Positions 1-10,262 of a stretch of DNA of 64,000 bases are shown here, piece after piece. The notes beneath the pieces are model-generated. The model had not been told where the DNA came from and did no database searches. It worked only from the letters and a program-made list of their open reading frames with translations. Positions within the stretch are counted from its first letter, which is position 1. Each line of letters begins with the position of its first letter. The stretch spans positions 21,650,532-21,714,531 of the forward strand of contig NC_090131.1 in NCBI RefSeq assembly GCF_040581485.1, given 5' to 3'. Origin of the DNA: Linepithema humile. Its lineage: Eukaryota > Arthropoda > Insecta > Hymenoptera > Formicidae. Position numbers and translations under genes: made by a program.

Positions 1-331
1 TTGCAGTGGCGTAGTTAGTATTTTGCAAAATTCACTACCAAACTTCTTTGGTTTTAATAAGGTCCAATATCGTATTTTTCAACAGCATAAATGTGTATCA
101 TTATCAATCGTTATTATCGTTTTAATCAAATTCGAATTTCAAATGCTTTAAATAAATATAAATATTAAAATAGGCAAATTATTAATATTTTCCAACAATT
201 TATTAATTGTATCGATACTAAATTAAAATCATACTGTTGAAATTATTCTTTTTACATTCTTGGTTTCTCTTTCTACAATGAAAAAGATGAGCTTGATCTT
301 TCTGCATACTAGTTACGCCGCTGGCAGATTG
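1..331. mobile_element. Probable nonautonomous hAT-type MITE (about 320 bp) with target-site duplication
   Basis: The left end begins at base 4 with CAGTGGCGTAGTTAGTA. The right end, read on the opposite strand from base 323, begins CAGCGGCGTAACTAGTA, so the two form imperfect terminal inverted repeats starting with CAG. The eight bases after the right end (324-331) are GCAGATTG, and the three bases before the left end (all that the window shows) are TTG. That fits the 8-bp target duplication typical of hAT elements. The inside is AT-rich and shows no transposase, so the element would be nonautonomous. The terminus is of a hAT-like type; assignment to a named family is not possible here. Only 3 of the 8 left target bases are visible, which limits confidence. 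Confidence 0.55.
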
Positions 332-2953
332 ACAGGATATCGGTGTGTTTAGGATGCGAATGAATCGCCATAGTAACGTCGGAATACATTTCCACTCTGA
401 TTCGATGCACGGCGTCGCGTCGATGTCGCAACACGTCCGTGTACGAGCATCACCGCAGGACTGAACTGCAGCCAGCGTGGCGCATCGTTGCATTCGACCG
501 CACGGATGCATCCGCGTGAGGACAATCGTAACGACACTACGCGTCTGCACTTAGCAGCGAATTCATCCGCTTTTCACGCGAAATACGGAAGTCGAAAGAT
601 GCGAGTCAGGAAAGTGAAAGCTTTCGCACGGTTCGACATTTATTGAAATTCGCACATCGCAATAATTCTTTAATGTAAAAAAAAATAAAGAATTATTTCT
701 TTTATAAAAAATTATTGTTATTATTTGATAAGAATATTGCAAAATTTTTTAATATAAAAATATATAATTTTATTGCACGGATTTCTTTTATTTTGTGAAA
801 AAAACGTAACGATAGCAATTAATCGAATTCTGCATAAGTTGATGATTGAAAATCAATGAGTCGTAAAGCACTCGACAGATGCTTGATAGTAAAATGAAAT
901 TTGATCGTTAAGTTTCGATGATGTAGTTATCTATTTTTATTGAGATTTTCAACAAACTATTGAAAGTGTAACGATAAATAATTAAATGACGATAAAACAA
1001 CATTTAAGTTTAAGAGTAAAAATTGAAGACTACAGCCTGTTCAATATGATTTGCCATTTAATATACTTTAATGATGTGTGTAAGTATTTATTACATGCTC
1101 ATAAAAATATACCTTGATATGAATGCTTATTCAGCAATAATGTCGGATCTTACGTATTGCTGCCATCTCATGCTACATGCTTACGTTTGCACAAATACAA
1201 ACGTCTAACGTAACTAAAAGAGTGATTTAATTTTCTCTATTAAAAATGATTGTCCATATTTATGTTACTCATCGATTTTGCTACGTAAAAATTCAGTTAT
1301 GCAACAACGTCAAATGTCTTATTGTCGCTATTGTCTAGCATTTTGTTCATTACAGTCGCGAAGCAATTTAATCTGAATGTTACAGAGATTTTACAGCACA
1401 GTGGAATATATACACCGTAGCGCAAAATGCGTCGCACTTTGAGCGAAGAAGTTTCATACAATGAACCCAACTTCTCTCGCGAAGTGTTCTAACTTTGTAC
1501 CGATACATTTGTTTCGCATGCACGGTTTTGCCGTTGACAACGTTGTTCCCGTTAAATCCACGACTTTTGCGCGAAAAGTTGTGAACTTTAAAATTGAATT
1601 ACACTGGGTCTTGGCGAAAAATCACGGTTGCCGTCGTCGCAAACGCGGACAAAAACAATCGATCAGCGAAATCGTGCTCGGCAAGTCGAACAGCCGTCTC
1701 GTAAAATCCGGTATCTTCTGCGGGCACTCTCGGGAAATCGCCCGTAATAAATCGACCAAAAGCGGAGAAAATTCGCCTTGCGTCGGCTGGAATAATGATG
1801 TAATCGATGTAACTTTCCCTCCCAAAACGGAAAATTTTCCATCTAATGGGAAAAAATTAGGACTGGGGTAAACGTAATAAAATTTTTAATAGCAATTTTC
1901 AATAGTAATCACTAGGAATGAAAGAAGAAAAGCGATAATTGAGACATGTCAATCAGACATGTACTTGTACAAATTTTTGTAAAAACTTCTAAATATACAG
2001 AACATCCTAAATGTAAGAAATTTTAACAAAGAGAAGAGATTTTAACTTAGAGAAGAGTTTGTTTCCTGTCGAGTCGCGTCTCACGCGATATCTTCCGTGT
2101 TTCAATCGTACTTTTTCGCGTGTCCTTCGCGTTTAAGATAGAAAGTTTGTTTTCAGTATCAAGATTCGCCTAGATGCGAAAGAGACAGGACGAGTCGGTG
2201 CGCGCGCACAGGATAACGTAGGATACGTAGCGATGGGATCAAGCATGATTCAAACGGTACTGATACTTTTTTCGTCGAGGTATCGATACGGAAGGTCAAT
2301 CACGGCTTCAGAGGTCGCGACCTTTTCTTCCCCTGGAATTAACCCCTCGGAATTGCTTTATAAGCAAAGAGCTTACTGTGAGTTATTCTAACGTCAGCAA
2401 AGAGCATTGAAGCCTTGCTAGACATGTAATTTCACGACCATGTGCATTCGTTTAATTAAACGCTTGTAAAATTACGATCTTTCGTAGAATAATTCTCGAA
2501 TAACAATATAATTAAATATGCAAACAAGTAAATTAGTTTAATCCGCACAATAATATTTTTAATATAATTAATATTTTAATATAATTAATATTTTTAATGC
2601 AATCTCATAAAACTTTTAACAGATTTCCATAAATTAAAATTAAATTCCATTAAATTAATGAGAATAAAATGTAATGCATGAAACTTGTTGTGTTTCGTAC
2701 AGTAAATTCCACATTTAATCTTTTTAAAGAAATTACAATATTATAAGCATTTTTGGAATTAATATCGCTCTAATATGATGATAGTAGAAAAGTAAGTAAC
2801 ATAATTTTTTAAACAAATAACATTTGGTGATAAATTTGTGGAATGTTTCACACCGTGTAAGGAATTAACGTGAAATAATGAAATGTGATGCAAGCGTGAT
2901 TGGATTATTAGATTGAACGACGATTATCCTAACATCCGTCGATAGCTCTCGAC

Positions 2954-2999
<46 letters not shown>

Positions 3000-5068
3000 G
3001 AGAGAGAGAGCGAGAGAACCGCTTGTGAATCGATTGAAAATTACAGCTCGGGAATTGGATCGGGCCCATCGCTAACGTTACTCGCCGGTTGAGAGGGAAA
3101 GAGATGAGAAACACACGTTGGGGAGAAGCACAGCGAGCGAATAAGTGGGGACGACGGAATGAGGCGTGTGGTGGGATGGCAGCAGAGTACGCGCGGGGAA
3201 GAACGGTGTGAGGGAAGGGTGGGATGAGACAAAGATGGGTGGCGGGGAAGGGTGAGAAAGGGGTTGAGATGGAGAAAACGAAAGGGAGGACGGCGATAGA
3301 GAGAGATGACAGAAGCCGACCGGCAGAAAGGTTATAGTAGAAGGGAAACTACTATTGGAAGAACTCTCGGACGAGGGAGGGCGGGAGGAAGGGTGAAACG
3401 GAGAGAAGAGGGTGAACTGCGAGGGTTGGGGGGAAATACGGACGAACACACAGAGAGCTAAAAGATGAAAGTATAACCCGGGCAACAGTGGCTCCCAAGC
3501 CAAATAGAACATTATGTCACGTATAAATAAAGTCGTTTCCGAACTTCGGCCCGATAGATATTGCAACGCCAATAAATTATCTTCCGCTAGTCGCCGTATA
3601 AAATCGCTCTGGGCGTATACGAGGTAAATCACGCTTCGCTTGGCGCGTTGCACAATTACCGAAAGAGTGTGTCTTTCTTACGGCGCGCGGGTTTTCACCC
3701 GTGTGGAAAATTTATCGAATTATATAGAGTCAGTGGCTGTACAGAAGCCATGCTCGGAAATGTGAGAAAAATTATTTTGTTGCTTTTAAAGCTGCAAGAT
3801 TCGACAAACTGTTTTTTATTTATATAATAATTGCTGTTGTTTTTACGAAAGATAAAAAACGATCGCTAAATGGATCGATAAATAATTAATTAGATGGTTG
3901 TTAGTAAGCATTAAAGATAGAGAAATGAGAGTATATGTACGATCATTTACATAATAGGCACATTACTTTGTGGCAGAAATAAACAAATAAATAAATGCAC
4001 TAATAATCAATCAAACGTACTTGCGCAAATGTTACAAAGTCATTCGGATACGCACGATATCATGATGAGATTGCGTAAGCGTTTGAACTCTGTTCGCGAA
4101 TCGATGATAATAGTTTATGCGTTTAATGCGGAAAGCGAAGACATACGGGGCAAGCGGTAAGTCAAACCCGGCGAAAATGACGTCGCTCTGCAAGCGCCGG
4201 CGAACAATTAAATTATCGTGGAGGTGGAGGAGATAACGATGCACTCGAGGTGCAGCATAAACCACAGGTTATGTCGCATGGATTATGTGCATATATAACA
4301 TTTCGCGTACTTGGGGTGGGAGAAGAGAGAGAGAAAGAGAAAGACTATACACACTCATCCCGACACAGTTACGTCTCTTCGCGAAAGCTTGCGCGGAAGT
4401 TCCTGGCATTCTCATGTAGGGTCGCTACCTCTCAATCGAAAGTCGGCAAACACACGTTGTGTAGGTAAACGGAGGTCCTGTCGGGAAAATTCCTTCCGAG
4501 GTTTCCACCAAAATCGTGAACTTGTACGAATTACAACTTGCAAACTCGCGTTCCCTCGACATTGATTTATTTACGCGCTTATCGCGTGAGAGCGATAAAA
4601 AGAAAGTCGCAATTTTTTTTTTCTTTAAGATATGTTATATAAATTATATTAATATATTATATATATATAAATAATATATAGCAGTATTGCCATATATTTT
4701 TAGAATATTTATATAATATTAATTTTGTCAATTGTTGATATTTTGTTACATTCACTGTCAAAATAAAATTTTATCATACCGTTGCAATAAACATGAGATA
4801 GCTTCGGGTTCTCTGCATGTCATATTTTTAATCATTATTAATATTACATTTTATCTGTAAAATAAAGCTCTACCTTGTTTTAATATAATCTGTATAGACG
4901 ATCAGATTTTATCAGTAGACATTGATAATAAATTTAATTTTTATTAATACTGCTTTCGGTTCAATTTATCAGCGCAACAAATCATGAATGGAGATAAATA
5001 TTTTCCAAACGATTCATTTTGTCTGTAATTCAATCTATATATTGATAAATATTTTTGTTTGTTCGTAG
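332..5068. other. Intronic or upstream DNA with no supported exon
   Basis: This stretch precedes the first ARID5 exon seen in the window and is probably intron of that gene. A CpG-richer patch at about 330-620 is followed by AT-rich sequence, a mixed patch at 1440-1860, and a purine-rich segment at 2950-3460 that begins with a GA microsatellite. A plus-strand ATG reading frame of 136 codons at 1461-1871 has no recognisable domain and no matching splice context, so I do not call it a gene. The exons encoding the ARID5 N terminus were looked for here by protein similarity and not found. Confidence 0.5.
2954..3018. repeat. (GA)n microsatellite
   Basis: About 65 bases of almost pure GA dinucleotide, interrupted once by GGG. 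It opens a longer purine-rich tract on the plus strand. GA repeats can bind GAGA-type factors, but nothing here shows that this one does. Confidence 0.9.
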
Positions 5069-5549
5069 GACGAAGTGCTGACGATTTCGGAAAAGGTGGT
5101 CGTCCGTGTCCACGATTTGGTCACGTGGCTCTCGCCTACATTGGAGTGGTCATGGGGTCGAGAGGTATCCTATCCGACGACCCCGATGTCGTCCCCGGAG
5201 ACTAGCCCGCTTAGATACGAAATGCCGCAGCCGCAAGTGCTGACTGATCCGGGAATCGATTTCTCGGACGTCGATAAACAGCAGAAGGAATATGAGAGCA
5301 ACCTAAATTCTACTAAGAAGTCGGACTGCAACTTTCAAACGAAGGTGGTGGTGCTCTCGTATCCGAGGTATTGTCGGTACCGGGCACTCTTACGTAGGCT
5401 CGAAGGCGCCGAACCCTCCTGGCTTTGCTCATCTATCGCGGCCGCGTTAGGAGGTTTCACCGCGACGCCGGGCACCAGGGTGCTCTTCTGCAGAGACACA
5501 TTCGACTACCCCGATCTCGAGACTCACGAGCTGTTATGCAATCATTTAG
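5069..5549 (+). CDS. ARID5B: ARID5-family protein, internal exon encoding the conserved N-terminal region
   Basis: This internal exon lies between an acceptor ending TTCGTAG and a GTATGT donor. It opens in phase 0 and leaves one base of a split codon. It encodes 160 residues starting DEVLTISEKVVVRVHDLVTW. This aligns with the vertebrate ARID5B segment that precedes the ARID domain, including a block around VVVLSYPRYCRYRALLRRLE and an ending LFCRDTFDYPDLETHELLC. No start codon belongs to this exon; the true N terminus lies upstream of what was found. In vertebrates ARID5 proteins are nuclear DNA-binding regulators, and ARID5B works with the histone demethylase PHF2. That role is family knowledge and has not been shown for this insect gene. 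Insects appear to have one gene for the vertebrate ARID5A/5B pair, so the symbol stands for the family. Confidence 0.93.
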
Positions 5550-6849
5550 GTATGTATGTACGACTGTTTTTTATTTATTTTGAATCGAAACACGGTTTAA
5601 TGGAAGATTCCGTAAGGATATTTACTTAAATTTGCTGCATCTTTATTTATACAGCAGATAATATGAATGTGTCCAATAAATACCATACCATCAACTGAAA
5701 GATAATTCTCATGAAAAGACGAGTAAAAAATATAGAATAAATTATCATTAATTGCGTAATTTTCTTACAAGAAAATTTATTTTGAATATGAAAATATTCT
5801 TATTCGACACTAATAGATATTGAAAACTTGTGTGTGCGTCTAACTTGTAAGATGTTTATAACGCGTGACCTAAGAAGGTATTTATACGACACTATCTATC
5901 CTATATATAAATATGTTATTATGTATAGTACGCTATCTATTTATACTAGGCAGTGAATCGTTATTAATTTTCACTTATCTTTTGAAATGGTAAAATGCAG
6001 CAATCGTGAAAACATTTGCATCAGCATAAGTTACAATTATTTACTACGTATAACTGTAAACTTTAATCGACATACAATATGGTAGTGAAATAGACACGTA
6101 ATATTTTCATATACAAAATAATTTTTCTCGTGTGAAAACTGAGCAATCAATAAAAAATTTATTCAATATTATTTGTTTTCTTTTTATATTTTATCTCTTT
6201 GCCGATTGTTATGAGATTAACTAAATAATGTAATATAATTTTTATTTGGAAAGTTTTTGTGCGTGAATAAAGTGCTACATTTTTAAAAGATCGATGATTG
6301 ATTCAATGTAAAAAAAGAAGATAAATAAATAAAAATATAGAACGCTGTTACGCAAGTCGTTAATTGCGTTATATGCAGAATAAAATCATAAAGCGAAGGA
6401 TATTTCAAAACGTTTTGATCAAATATTTCAAACTTTTCCAACTCATTGCAAATTAATACAAAAAATTTAATATTCTCGTACATCGCAATAATGAATAAAT
6501 AATTCAATAAAGTTATATTTGATTTTTCATAATATAATAGACGCTGTTAACATAAAACTTTTCCAATAATATATTTTAAGGTTTCGGTATAAATTCTGTG
6601 ATAATAAATTTGATTTATAAATAATGAAAAAAAATGCAAAGAAATGTAAAACGATTGAAAAGCGAGGAATATTATTTTTGATTCGTTTTCTTTCATATTT
6701 CTCAAAGCACAATAATTCAATGCATGTGTGTCAATGGTACACAAATGCCGCGGACTCACTAGATGGTAAACAAGCTTTTGAAGGGCCGTTCCGCTCGAAA
6801 GAAAAAACAAAAAAAAACTGTTTACGGTAAGCTGTTTTATTGGACTGGA

Positions 6850-7697
6850 TGCCGTGAGAACAATCCCGAAAGATGTATTAAACGAGATAACGCCTGACTT
6901 GTTATGGCACAAACACTACCGACGGCTAGGTGTCATCGTACGAAACGCTGGGAAATCCGTCATCGTTCGCTTTCGTCGCTGTTTGCCAACGCATTGGTCG
7001 TACGTAATTCGGTGGGCGAGCGGCGCGACGCACGCATGATCCTGCGCTCGTGACTACACTCGCGTGCATTTGTTCGACGTGCGTTCTAATCGCCTGATCG
7101 AAAAATCGCGGGACACTGCCACGAGAGACGCATCGTAGGCAGCGTGTGTTTATTCGACGCTCAACTTCGCTCATTGCGATCGGATTGCGGTTTTCGTTGC
7201 GCGATTTACGTTTGTCGCGTTTGAAGTGCCTCTTCGGCATACTTCATCGAGACATGCTTTATTGTCATACGATATTGTTGATCGCGTTTCAACCAACATA
7301 ATGTATTGTGTGCATGTTTGGGCAGTCGTGTAAATTGTATAGTCTGACGAAGATAACGCAAGCTTACATCGCGCGATCTAATTGATTCCTGTTGTTGACT
7401 ATGCGCAATTGGCCGCGGAAAATATGCGAGAATAGACTGATTAGTAGTCACGAATCACAAGCTTACGCGAATTTGTCGGTGCCTACACGCTGCCGTATTC
7501 GACAGTGCAATTCGTGGCTCGATTTAAGGCTTTGATTTATTTTGGACTTTGTCGCGCTCTTCATGTTTTTTCGACGAAAATGATTGTTCTCGAAAGAAAC
7601 TCTTATTATTGTTATTGAAGACGATTACAATTATTGTGTGCTTGTAACAATTGCGTAATTGCGAGTGTTCCTTGAGACCGTGTCCACGACGAATACT
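6850..7697 (+). promoter_or_regulatory. Candidate internal promoter / 5' UTR for a short ARID5 isoform
   Basis: This GC- and CpG-richer island sits inside an otherwise AT-rich intron, immediately ahead of an ATG-to-donor segment in the correct phase. I see no convincing TATA box and cannot place a start site. The call rests on base composition and on the downstream exon. Confidence 0.35.
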
Positions 7698-7752
7698 ATG
7701 GCTATTGTGATGAAAATACGGAATAATGAAGTGGTTTATCTAAATATACTTG
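7698..7752 (+). CDS. ARID5B: Putative alternative first coding exon of ARID5 (short isoform)
   Basis: An ATG at 7698 opens an 18-codon frame, MAIVMKIRNNEVVYLNIL, that runs into a strong donor (CTTG followed by GTAAGA at 7753). One base of a split codon remains. The exon at 9154 needs exactly one preceding base, and joining them restores the alanine codon and continues APKLKGRPRR. The product would lack the N-terminal region encoded at 5069-5549 but keep the basic hinge, ARID domain and C terminus. Vertebrate ARID5B is also reported to have a shorter form from an internal promoter. The phase match has a one-in-three chance of being accidental, so RNA evidence would decide. This exon would not be used together with 5069-5549. 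Confidence 0.5.
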
Positions 7753-9153
7753 GTAAGACAACAAAATATACTTTGTAAGAAAAATTGCCTAATTCGGAAT
7801 AATGAAGATCTTGCATTCTGAAATCGATTCTGTTGAACATGCATATTGTGTTACATTGCATACACGTGTTATCGCCACGATAAATGTGGTCGAATCATTC
7901 TAGCATTCAGCAAATTAAAATAATTATCTTAGTATTAGATAAAAGATACAGGTATTTTTTTTGTTTTTTTTTTTTACAAAAAGCCATAAATTATTATTTC
8001 CGATTGAATCTCGATAATTGCTGATATAAAATTTCAGTCTGCACTTATTGCCCGATTAAAAAAAAGAAAATAGATACTATTATGCAATATTTTGTGACAA
8101 ATACATCGTATATAAACATATTATCGGATATTAATATAAATTGAAGCGAGGATTGTTTTTGTAAATATTGTTTATAGATAACTGAATATTTGTGCAATTC
8201 GTGGACAAAGGAAGAAATTTGTAACATATTTATCATGATGAACAATATTAAATGCTTAACAAAGTTGAAAATGGCTGACCGTGTTGTAAACCTGCTTACT
8301 ACGAACTTTCAAGCTATTTCGACGCCCTGATCTGTTTATCAATAACATAGTTTCCCCATCTAGATAAATAAATACTTTCTCGACCTTGTATCACTACGAT
8401 ATGGTCAATCGATCACGTGGACTTACTACTGGACTAAATTTTCACATGAGATATATTTGTTTAATTCTAAATATTATGTGTCTATTAAATATAATTTTAT
8501 ATACATAATATATATATTCTAATTTAAAGATGTATTATTAAAACTGATTCTTCAAGCAAGCATTCGAATAATATGCAACATATGTGTGTGCAATTAAACA
8601 TCATTTAAAATTATATTTAGATTTATTTAGCTGAATATGATATAAAAATATTTTTTGATAACCTAATCCAGTCTAATTTCCAACTCAATTGGATTTTTGC
8701 GAATTCAATATGCCAATATAAGAAGTAAATATTTGTGCCAACAGATTCTTTTGTACAACGATTGTATAAATGATAAAGTATTTAAGTATTTAAGTTGTAT
8801 CGATAGAATTTCAAAATATTTGATGTTTTTCCATCTGTTATTTTTATCATTATTATTATGAGATAAATAATTTTGATATTCTCATGACATTATTGCATCA
8901 GTGACGTAAATAATATATTAGCATTCTTACAGTTATCGAAATGATCTTTGTGACAAATATTTACTCATCAATATGTGTATTCTAATTTATTTTTTCCTTT
9001 GTATCGAAATTTACAGAATATGTGGATGCTCATTTGTTTTCGAATTCACGAACAAAAAGTGTTATATGTGAATAGAATACAGAAAGTAATATTAAACTTG
9101 TAAAATTTGGATAAATCTTAATGATAATTAATACGTTTCTCTGTTATTTTCAG

Positions 9154-9444
9154 CACCAAAATTAAAAGGTAGACCGCGAAGAAAACGCAAAAAGCGCAGC
9201 ACTTCGCCGGGTGAATCCTCGAACGAGAGCGAAGCTTCGGTAGCGTCGACGTCGAAGAGCACGCCGGCGACTACCAGCACCAGTCTGGTGATACCCACGG
9301 TCGGGAGGCCACCTTCGTCCGCAATACGGCGGAGCGAGAGGAAAACTAGCGTTGAGGAAAAGAAGTTTATCACGGACGTGCAGAGTTTTATGAACTCTCG
9401 GGGTACGCCGGTCGGAAAGATGCCACTGCTGGGCTACAGGCAGA
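9154..9444 (+). CDS. ARID5B: ARID5 exon: basic hinge and first part of the ARID domain
   Basis: It follows a TTATTTTCAG acceptor, and its first two bases complete a split alanine codon. The start, PKLKGRPRRKRKKR, is an AT-hook-like, strongly basic segment that also follows the N-terminal block in vertebrate ARID5B and probably helps DNA binding and nuclear import. A Ser/Thr-rich linker follows. The ARID domain then opens around residue 227 (counting from the first codon at 5069) with EEKKFITDVQSFMNSRGTP and MPLLGYRQ. The donor is GTCAGT, with C at +3, which is less usual but gives the expected protein: the next exon completes isoleucine in GYRQIDLY. In-frame reading past the donor gives a shadow ORF that should be ignored. 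Confidence 0.95.
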
Positions 9445-9668
9445 GTCAGTATCATGTTCTTTTTCTTCGGTATCCGATGACCGGTCTTGCCACCGGAAGA
9501 CCGGGCCGATTTTTCCGATTTTTCGATTTTTATTTCTCGCGATTCTCGGCGGCAACTCGGCTGCCGGACTGCAAAGAGCTAACACACAGCAGGGTTTCCT
9601 TCTCGTAAAATTATAATCGTCCCGTGTTTATCTGACAATACTTTAACGAGTTTGCTTTATATCCGCAG

Positions 9669-9819
9669 TCGACCTGTACCTGTTCTACACAAAAGTGCAA
9701 ATGCTCGGTGGTTACGACTCTGTCAGTGCTGGTCGCCTTTGGAAGACCATTTACGACGATATCGGCGGCAACACGGGTTCCACTAGTGCAGCAACTATCA
9801 CACGTAGACATTACGAAAA
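9669..9819 (+). CDS. ARID5B: ARID5 exon: core of the ARID DNA-binding domain
   Basis: This 151-base exon lies between ATCCGCAG and a GTGAGT donor and carries 49 whole codons with split codons at both ends. It encodes DLYLFYTKVQMLGGYDSVSA, then RLWKTIYDDIGGN and STSAATITRRHYE. These are the hallmark helices of ARID domains: the GGYxxV turn, the RxWKxIYxxxGG helix and the STSAATxxRRHYE helix. The last of these is close to vertebrate ARID5 and differs from the ARID1 and ARID3 subfamilies. The domain is expected to contact AT-rich DNA. It is intact, with no missing key residue. Confidence 0.96.
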
Positions 9820-9963
9820 GTGAGTGCCGCTACAGATCTTTATTACGATTATTTCTACTCGATCGTTAACATTTCTCTGCGATATTTATCATATTTGTTT
9901 TTGTTTCTAATAACAATTCTCGATATCCGAACTGTGCTTATGCAACAATCAAATTCTGTGCAG

Positions 9964-10177
9964 ATTGTTATTACCTTACGAGAGGTATCAGCGAGGCGAA
10001 GAGACAACAGTGAGACTGAATCACGGACGACGTATTAAGAATATAAGCACGTCCGAGGATTTGGAAATCAAGGAAGAACCTAGCGATCCGTATTCGTCGG
10101 AGACACCTCCGCCTGTAGAAGCAATTTCTGCGACCACGACACCACCCTTGCAGCCAATAATGTCAGCAGCAGCGACG
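9964..10177 (+). CDS. ARID5B: ARID5 exon: end of the ARID domain and acidic linker
   Basis: The first base completes the lysine codon of HYEK, and the exon continues LLLPYERYQRGEE, matching the end of the ARID domain in vertebrate ARID5 (LPYERFIKGEE). Then comes a short acidic stretch with an IKEEPSDP motif, a typical sumoylation-type sequence (psi-K-x-E), around residue 336, followed by a Pro/Thr-rich segment. The exon ends in phase 0 at GTAAAT; the intron to the next exon is only 85 bases. Sumoylation is suggested by motif only. Confidence 0.94.
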
Positions 10178-10262
10178 GTAAATAATAATTCAATTAACAA
10201 GAAACTTTTCTGTGTAAATAAATTATTTCAAATTATTCATGTCGTATCTCTCGAATTTGCAG

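Larger units (their letters stand above)
5550..9153 (+). other. ARID5 intron (3.6 kb) containing a possible internal promoter
   Basis: The intron is bounded by GTATGT and a TTATTTTCAG acceptor. It splits the codon for alanine between HL and PKLKG, a junction that reads continuously against vertebrate ARID5B, so no exon seems to be missing here. Most of it is very AT-rich. The exception is 6850-7560, which is richer in CpG and lies just upstream of the alternative first exon at 7698. AT-rich ORFs on either strand in this interval have no coding features. Confidence 0.85.

Noticed and set aside
1461..1871. 136-codon ATG ORF upstream of ARID5
   Set aside because: Composition and residues resemble random GC-moderate DNA; no similarity to the expected ARID5 N terminus and no donor in a useful phase.
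3078..3653. 191-codon minus-strand Ser/Pro/Phe-rich ORF
   Set aside because: Complement of a purine-rich low-complexity tract without domain or splice sites.
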